64,000 nucleotides of DNA from Candidatus Zipacnadum vermilionense. Lineage in GTDB: Bacteria > Armatimonadota > Zipacnadia > Zipacnadales > Zipacnadaceae. Below are positions 59,492 to 64,000 of this stretch, piece by piece; positions within the stretch are counted from its first letter, which is position 1, and the number at the start of each line of letters is the position of its first letter. The position numbers were made by a program, and so were the translations under genes. Where the stretch lies: positions 1 through 64,000 of the forward strand of contig JALGSV010000007.1 in assembly GCA_029821755.1 (NCBI GenBank). Direction: 5' to 3'. The notes below the pieces were generated by a model. That model was not told the origin of the DNA and did not search any database. It saw only the letters and a list, made by a program, of their open reading frames with translations.

Positions 59492-59675
59492 GGTCGCCGC
59501 CTACGAGGCGCGGGGCGGCACCTCGGCGGCTGCCGGCGGGGCGAGCAATACCGCCGAATACCTCACGTACCTCTACGTGGACAATACGCTGAGCGCGCCA
59601 CAGGTGCCGAACCTGGAAGGCGGACAGCCGGGAAGGCTCAACATGCCACCGCCCGGAGCACCGCCCCCGTCCTAG
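59487..59675 (+). pseudogene. Remnant of a duplicated C-terminal tail
   Basis: Overlapping the stop of the propeller gene but in another frame, the sequence reads GKVAAYEAR, NTAEYLTYLYVDNTLSAPQVP and a Pro/Gly-rich end. This repeats the end of the upstream protein (HKVTIRAGDWAENT, VYFFVDNALSAPKLPG). There is no start or ribosome site. It is probably the remains of a paralog tail after deletion or unequal exchange, or an alternative C-terminus reached by frameshifting. Confidence 0.7.
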
Positions 59676-59740
59676 CGCCGCAGCGGGCGGGCCGCCAAGG
59701 GATAAGGGTGCGCACGGTTCTGACCGGGAGGGTCACGTTC

Positions 59741-60187
59741 ATGGTCCGAGTTATCATAACGGTCCTTGTGCTGCTGCTTGTCCTGGCCTACGCGGCTTTG
59801 TTCTTGTCCTGGAACCTCACGCCGGTGACGGTCATCGGTGTCTCCTGGGGCGGCCAGGACTGGGTGGAGGACGTCCCGCTGGGCGTCCTGATCCTCGGCG
59901 GCGTCCTGGCCGGGGCGATCCTGATGGCCGCCTTCTCCCTGGGGGCCTACCACGCACAGCGGGTTCGCGCGGCGGACGCCGAGGCGCTGGTAGCTCAGGC
60001 CAAGCAGAAGCTAGGGATGGCCAAGGAGAAGGTGGACGAGCTGGTCGCCAAGGTCAAGCAGCAGCGTGACAAGATTGGCCAACTGGAGAAGGGCGCCACG
60101 GTTAAGGAGCCCCCTGCCGGGCTCGCCGAGCGCGCTCAGGAGACCGGAAAGCCCGAGTCGGTAAGCCACGACGAAGAGGAAATCTGA
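59741..60187 (+). CDS. LapA-domain membrane protein with coiled coil
   Basis: 148 residues. Two hydrophobic helices (VRVIITVLVLLLVLAYAALF; VPLGVLILGGVLAGAILMAA) joined by a short strand-rich segment, as in LapA/DUF1049 proteins of Gram-negative envelopes, followed by a cytoplasmic coiled coil (ALVAQAKQKLGMAKEKVDEL). LapA relatives assist lipopolysaccharide assembly, which agrees with a diderm envelope. ATG 59741 has GGGAGGG 8 bases upstream. A terminator follows at 60222. Confidence 0.82.
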   Translation: MVRVIITVLVLLLVLAYAALFLSWNLTPVTVIGVSWGGQDWVEDVPLGVLILGGVLAGAILMAAFSLGAYHAQRVRAADAEALVAQAKQKLGMAKEKVDELVAKVKQQRDKIGQLEKGATVKEPPAGLAERAQETGKPESVSHDEEEI

Positions 60188-60221
60188 CCCGCGGCACGGC
60201 AGTAGACGGCGACACGATCCC

Positions 60222-60254
60222 CGCAAGAGGCCATCCGGTCTCTTGCGTCTTTTT
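60222..60254 (+). terminator. Rho-independent terminator of the lapA-like gene
   Basis: CGCAAGAG at 60222-60229 pairs with CTCTTGCG at 60240-60247, followed by TCTTTTT. Confidence 0.87.
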
Positions 60255-60297
60255 GCGACAGGCTGTAGAGTGCGACCTGGATGGCGGCTCCGCCTCC

Positions 60298-60424
60298 GGT
60301 AGGGGCGGAGGTTCTGCGGAGGCCATATCGCCGCAAGATATTCGCCCGCGCTGGTAGCTGCCCCCCTCTCCCCGCCGCGGCCGCGGCGGGCACTCTCCCC
60401 CGCCTGCGCGGGGTAGAGAAGGGA
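60298..60424. repeat. Type C half-unit and type A relative
   Basis: 60298-60357 starts with GTAGGGGCGGAGGTTCTGCG, like the left half of the element at 47071. 60358-60424 is a C-rich/G-rich hairpin with the central palindrome CCGCCGCGGCCGCGGCGG. Both lie between the terminator and dprA. Confidence 0.6.
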
Positions 60425-60434
60425 GCTTTCGCAC

Positions 60435-61526
60435 ATGCTCACCGAAGAAGCCGAAGCCTGGTTGATCCTCAACGGCAGCGGCCTGACGCCGGGGCGCATG
60501 CGCTTGCTGGTGGACAGCTTGGGTTCCGCCGCGGCGGTCGTCGGCGCGGCGGAGGGGGACCTGCTGGAGGTTCCGGGGATGGCCCGCGACCAGGTGGGCA
60601 AGCTGCTGCAGGCCCGCCGCACGACCGACCTGGCCCGGCAGCGGGAGCTGTGCCTGACGCATGGCGTGCACCTGGTCAGCTACCGTGACGAGGAATACCC
60701 GAGCCTGTTGGCCCAGGTCACCGAGGCCCCGCCGCTGCTGTTTGTGCAGGGCTCCCTGGTCCGCGACGATGACATGGCCGTAGCCGTGGTCGGCACGCGC
60801 AAGGCCACCCCCTACGGCCTGAAGGTCGCCCGGCGCCTGGCGCAGGACCTGGCCCGGCGCGGCTTTGCCATCGTCAGCGGCCTGGCGCTGGGGATTGACG
60901 GCGAGGCTCACGAGGGCGCGCTGGAGGCGGGGGGCCGCACGCTGGCGGTAATGGCCACCGGGGCGGATATCACTTACCCCGCGGAACATCGCGGTCTCCG
61001 CGAGCGTCTGGCCGAGTCAGGCGCGATGCTCACCGAGGCGCCCTTCGGCACCGGCCCGACACGCTATGCCTTCCCGACCCGCAACCGCATCATCGCGGGG
61101 ATGAGCCTGGGGATCATCGTGGTGGAGGCGCCGGTGAAGAGCGGGGCGCTGATCACCGCCGGACACGCCGCCGACCAGGGCCGCGAGGTCTTCGCCGTGC
61201 CCGGCAGCATCGACAGCCCCACCAGCGGCGGCTGCCACCTACTGATCAAGGAGGGCGCGCACCTGGTGGAGGTCGCCGAGGACGTGGTGGAGGGCCTGGG
61301 GATAATGCTCACCAGCGTCCCCACCCGGCAGGACCGGGAGCGGCCCGAGCTTTCCGGCGAGGAGCAGAAGGTCTACGACGCCCTGGGCCCACAGCCTCTG
61401 CGCGTGGACCAACTGACCGAAAGCACTGGACTCGACCCGGCCCAGCTCAGCGCCACCCTGATGCTGCTGGAAATCAAGGGCCTGGGGCGCAGGTTCGCCG
61501 GCGGGACGTATTGCAGGATACAGTAG
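60435..61526 (+). CDS. dprA: DNA-processing protein DprA
   Basis: 363 residues, the canonical form. An N-terminal helix-hairpin-helix-like region (LLEVPGMARDQVGKLL) is followed by the Rossmann domain (VAVVGTRKATPYGLKVARRL, SGLALGIDGEAHEGAL, FPTRNRIIAGMSLGIIVVEA, KSGALITAGHAADQGREVFAVPG) and a C-terminal winged helix (LRVDQLTESTGLDPAQLSATL). It protects incoming single-stranded DNA and loads RecA in natural transformation. ATG 60435 has AAGGGAG 9 bases upstream. topA follows, the common bacterial order dprA-topA. Confidence 0.96.
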   Translation: MLTEEAEAWLILNGSGLTPGRMRLLVDSLGSAAAVVGAAEGDLLEVPGMARDQVGKLLQARRTTDLARQRELCLTHGVHLVSYRDEEYPSLLAQVTEAPPLLFVQGSLVRDDDMAVAVVGTRKATPYGLKVARRLAQDLARRGFAIVSGLALGIDGEAHEGALEAGGRTLAVMATGADITYPAEHRGLRERLAESGAMLTEAPFGTGPTRYAFPTRNRIIAGMSLGIIVVEAPVKSGALITAGHAADQGREVFAVPGSIDSPTSGGCHLLIKEGAHLVEVAEDVVEGLGIMLTSVPTRQDRERPELSGEEQKVYDALGPQPLRVDQLTESTGLDPAQLSATLMLLEIKGLGRRFAGGTYCRIQ

Positions 61527-61563
61527 AGAATCGATAGTCGATTATCAATCGAGGTACATCACT

Positions 61564-63870
61564 TTGGCGAAGAAAGCCATCATAGTTGAATCCCCCACCA
61601 AGACCCGCACGCTCGGGCGCTTCCTGGGGAAGGAATACACGCTGCTCGCCAGCCGGGGGCATGTCCGTGACCTGCCGCAAAAGGACCTGGCGGTGGACGT
61701 CGAACACGACTTCCAGCCCAAGTACGAGGTCATCTCGCGGCAGAAGAAGACGCTCAAGGAACTGCGCGACGCGCTCAAGGGCATAGACGAGGTCTTTCTG
61801 GCCTCGGACCCGGACCGCGAGGGGGAGGCCATCGCTTGGCACCTGTCTCAGGCATTGGGCCTGGGTGACGCCAAGCGCATCGAGTTCAATGAGATCACCG
61901 AGCAAGCGGTGCGCGAGGCGCTCGAGCATCCGCGGGAGATCGACATGCGGCTGGTGGACGCTCAGCAAGCCCGGCGGGTGCTGGACCGGCTGGTGGGCTA
62001 CGAGATCAGCCCGCTCCTATGGCGCTCCATGGGCCGAACCGCCTCCGGGGGGTTGAGCGCCGGGCGGGTGCAGTCGGTGGCCCTGCGCATGATCGTCGAC
62101 CGCGAGCGGGAGGTCCAGGCCTTCGTTCCCGAGGAGTACTGGTCCATTGCGGCCAACCTGACGCCCCAGGACAAGCAGCATCCCTTCACCGCCGACCTGA
62201 AGGAGAAGGACGGCGAGAAGATCCAGATCAGCAGTGACGCCGAGGCGGAGGCGACCATCGCCGAGCTGCAGCAGCAAGCCTACGAGGTGGGGAAGTTCGA
62301 GGAGAAGGACCGCCAGCGCAACGCGCAGCCGCCCTTCATCACCTCCACCCTCCAGCGCGCCGCCGCCTCGGAGCTGGGATTCTCGGCCAGCAAGACCATG
62401 CGCGTCGCGCAAACGCTCTACGAGGGCGTGGAAACCGACGGCGAGACGGTCGGACTGATCACCTACATGCGCACTGACTCCACCCGCGTAGCCACGCCCG
62501 CGCGGGAGCAAGCGGTGGCCTTCATCACCGAGCAATATGGCGACGATCACGTCGGCCCCGGCGTGCGCGGCAAGACCGCCAAGGGCGCCCAGGAGGCCCA
62601 CGAGTGCATCCGACCCACCTCGGTGCTACGCTCCCCTGAGTCGTTGGCTCCGGCGCTGGACCATGACCAGGCGCGGCTCTACGACGTGATCTGGCGCCGT
62701 TTCCTAGCCAGTCAGATGGCCCCAGCGCGCTACCGCCAGCGCGGCGTGGATATCCTGGCGGGGCCTTACAAGCTGCGGGCTACCAGCTCCGACGTGGTCT
62801 TCCCCGGCTTCCTGGCGGTGCTGCCGGACCGGGAGAAGGAACAGGAGACGAAGGTGCCGGTGCTAACAGTGGGCCAGGCTCTGCGGCTGTTGGGGCTGAC
62901 TCCGGAGCAGCACTTCACCCAGCCCCCGCCCCGCTACAACGAGGCTTCCCTGGTCCAGGCGCTGGAGGAGCAGGGCATCGGTCGCCCCAGCACTTACGCC
63001 CCCACTATCGAGACGCTGCGCACTCGTGAGTACGTGCACATGCAGAAGCGCAACTTCATCCCCACGCGCCTGGGGGTCGCCGTCTGCGACTATCTGGTGG
63101 ACCACTTCCCCGGCATCATGGACGTGGAGTTTACCGCACGGATGGAGGAGAACCTCGATACCGTCGAGCAGGGCGAGCAGGACTGGGTGACGCTGCTGCA
63201 GGAGTTCTATGGTCCGCTGGCGGACCGGCTGGCACAGGTCAAGGGCGCGGGCGAGACCTATCTGGAAGGCGAGACCTGCCCGGAGTGCGACGGGCGCTTG
63301 CGGGTGCGGTACTCCGCTTACGGCAAGTTCGCCGGGTGCGAGAACTACCCCGATTGCGCGTATAAGCGCGACCTGTCGGGCCTGGCGCAGGCCGAACCGG
63401 AGAAGCCCGAGGAGCTGGAGGAGACCTGCCCGGAATGCGGCGGGAAACTGCTAGTGCGCACCTCGCGTTATGGCAAGTTCGCCGGCTGCGCCAACTACCC
63501 CAATTGTAAGTACAAGCGCGACCTGTCCGGGCGGCCGCCGCGGGAGGCGCCCAAGGAGCTGGACGAGAAGTGCCCGCGGTGCGGCGCCACGCTGGTAGAG
63601 CGCCAGGGCCGCCGCGGCCCCTTCGTCGGCTGCAGCGCCTACCCCAAGTGCCGCTACATCAAAGGCTCGTCCGGCGGTCGGCCGCAACCGGTACCGACGG
63701 ACCTGCTCTGCGAGGAATGCGGCAAATCGCTGCTCCTGCGCCAGGGCCGTCGCGGCCCCTTCCTGGGCTGCTCCGGCTACCCCAAATGCCGCTTCACCCG
63801 CGAGCCGACCGAGGCGGAGCTGGCCGCCATCACCGCAACGGCAGGACAGCCGGCCCCGGAGGGGGAATAG
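61564..63870 (+). CDS. topA: DNA topoisomerase I
   Basis: 768 residues of type IA topoisomerase, which relaxes negative supercoils. The Toprim motifs are AIIVESPTKT and FLASDPDREGEAIAWHL; the active-site Tyr is in GLITYMRTDSTR. At the C-terminus are four CxxC zinc ribbons, near residues 573, 620, 665 and 714, separated by the repeated GRRGPFxGCSxYPKC or YGKFAGCxNYPxC pattern. The start is TTG 61564, with GAGG 9 bases before it; no ATG lies near. It lies 37 bases after dprA. Confidence 0.96.
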   Translation: MAKKAIIVESPTKTRTLGRFLGKEYTLLASRGHVRDLPQKDLAVDVEHDFQPKYEVISRQKKTLKELRDALKGIDEVFLASDPDREGEAIAWHLSQALGLGDAKRIEFNEITEQAVREALEHPREIDMRLVDAQQARRVLDRLVGYEISPLLWRSMGRTASGGLSAGRVQSVALRMIVDREREVQAFVPEEYWSIAANLTPQDKQHPFTADLKEKDGEKIQISSDAEAEATIAELQQQAYEVGKFEEKDRQRNAQPPFITSTLQRAAASELGFSASKTMRVAQTLYEGVETDGETVGLITYMRTDSTRVATPAREQAVAFITEQYGDDHVGPGVRGKTAKGAQEAHECIRPTSVLRSPESLAPALDHDQARLYDVIWRRFLASQMAPARYRQRGVDILAGPYKLRATSSDVVFPGFLAVLPDREKEQETKVPVLTVGQALRLLGLTPEQHFTQPPPRYNEASLVQALEEQGIGRPSTYAPTIETLRTREYVHMQKRNFIPTRLGVAVCDYLVDHFPGIMDVEFTARMEENLDTVEQGEQDWVTLLQEFYGPLADRLAQVKGAGETYLEGETCPECDGRLRVRYSAYGKFAGCENYPDCAYKRDLSGLAQAEPEKPEELEETCPECGGKLLVRTSRYGKFAGCANYPNCKYKRDLSGRPPREAPKELDEKCPRCGATLVERQGRRGPFVGCSAYPKCRYIKGSSGGRPQPVPTDLLCEECGKSLLLRQGRRGPFLGCSGYPKCRFTREPTEAELAAITATAGQPAPEGE

Positions 63871-63876
63871 GGCGGC

Positions 63877-64000
63877 ATGGCTGAGGATCAGACGACTCCG
63901 CGTGGGGCGGGCTTTTCAGCCCGCCCTCGGGTTGACCACGAAACGCCCGCAGAGGGCGGGCTAGTAAGTCCGCTCCATGCAATGCCGCCCCACGTGGACC
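63877..64000 (+). CDS. Possible start of the next gene, with repeat in frame
   Basis: An ATG at 63877 opens a frame that continues to the window end (MAEDQTTPRGAGFSARPR and so on). Its codons are mostly the type B repeat pair at 63900-63980. It could be the beginning of a real gene carrying the repeat in its N-terminus, or chance. The only ribosome-like signal is the G-rich end of topA. Confidence 0.25.
   Translation, partial: MAEDQTTPRGAGFSARPRVDHETPAEGGLVSPLHAMPPHVD
63900..63980. repeat. Type B repeat, inverted pair
   Basis: GCGTGGGGCGGGCTTTTCAG at 63900-63919 faces GGGCGGGCTAGTAAGTCCGC at 63955-63974; outer ends GCGTGG and CCATGC. Same arrangement as 48301. Confidence 0.7.

Noticed and set aside
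1-64000. tRNA, rRNA, prophage, transposase or CRISPR-Cas genes
   Set aside because: I looked for tRNA-like T-loop/GTTCGA arms, rRNA motifs, integrase or transposase signatures and regular direct repeats by eye, and found none.

Overview
The window is high-GC bacterial DNA carrying about 47 protein genes, and I saw no rRNA, tRNA, CRISPR array, prophage or transposase. Several traits suggest a diderm member of the Terrabacteria, most likely Armatimonadota or a close neighbour. They are an SLH-anchored outer-membrane porin (OmpM type) together with a CsaB pyruvyl transferase, a pseudopilin of the H-x9-DG type, an OPT/DUF6785-like carrier, and URO-D-family and Gfo/Idh/MocA enzymes among many sugar genes. 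Rubrerythrin, a flavodiiron protein and a small ferritin-like protein point to oxygen and iron handling of the kind seen in anaerobes or microaerophiles. This assignment is an inference from gene content.

Layout. 1-6.0 kb (minus): glgC (cut by the window edge), a response regulator and a PAS/GAF histidine kinase, then galT and a URO-D-family protein. 6.1-9.3 kb: a divergent DprA-like protein, a ferritin-like protein, a small Cys-rich protein and a membrane protein with a DnaJ-like zinc finger. 9.6-13.9 kb: fucK, a GT39-like membrane protein, a MazG-like protein, and a lone rpsE with its own promoter and terminator. 14.3-20.5 kb (minus): a secreted protein, a Gfo/Idh/MocA oxidoreductase, a zinc-ribbon protein that seems to start at ATT, a phosphoesterase, a cytochrome-like membrane protein and a KDG kinase. 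20.7-26.6 kb: a secreted protein, a zinc-finger protein, rubrerythrin, a lipoprotein-like protein, and the SLH-collagen-barrel porin with a palindromic promoter and a long leader. 26.7-36.8 kb: cobO, a three-gene ABC system (permease, zinc-ribbon ATPase, 1653-residue pseudo-peptidase/permease fusion) and an OPT-like carrier. 37-43.2 kb: a pseudopilin and a small membrane protein, then a polysaccharide cluster (GT2, O-antigen polymerase/ligase-like, tandem GT4). 43.3-54 kb: uvrA, a nitrilase-family hydrolase, a secreted beta-propeller gene broken by an in-frame TGA, a flavodiiron protein, a HEAT-repeat protein, a gene fragment, a membrane protein and csaB. 54-64 kb: TPR, M16-like and PQQ-propeller envelope genes behind a consensus promoter, then a LapA-like protein, dprA and topA.

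How it fits together. Envelope building dominates. The SLH porin, CsaB, the polysaccharide cluster, the ABC fusion, the TPR/M16/PQQ set and the LapA-like protein would all act at the cell surface. Sugar metabolism (fucK, KDG kinase, galT, glgC) suggests a plant- or polysaccharide-degrading heterotroph. Several families of short palindromic repeats lie between genes, often as head-to-head pairs, and one block sits in frame inside a membrane-protein gene. The points most worth checking are the ABC fusion, the SLH-collagen porin with its operator-like promoter, the ATT-start zinc-ribbon gene, the TGA-interrupted gene, and the in-frame repeat.
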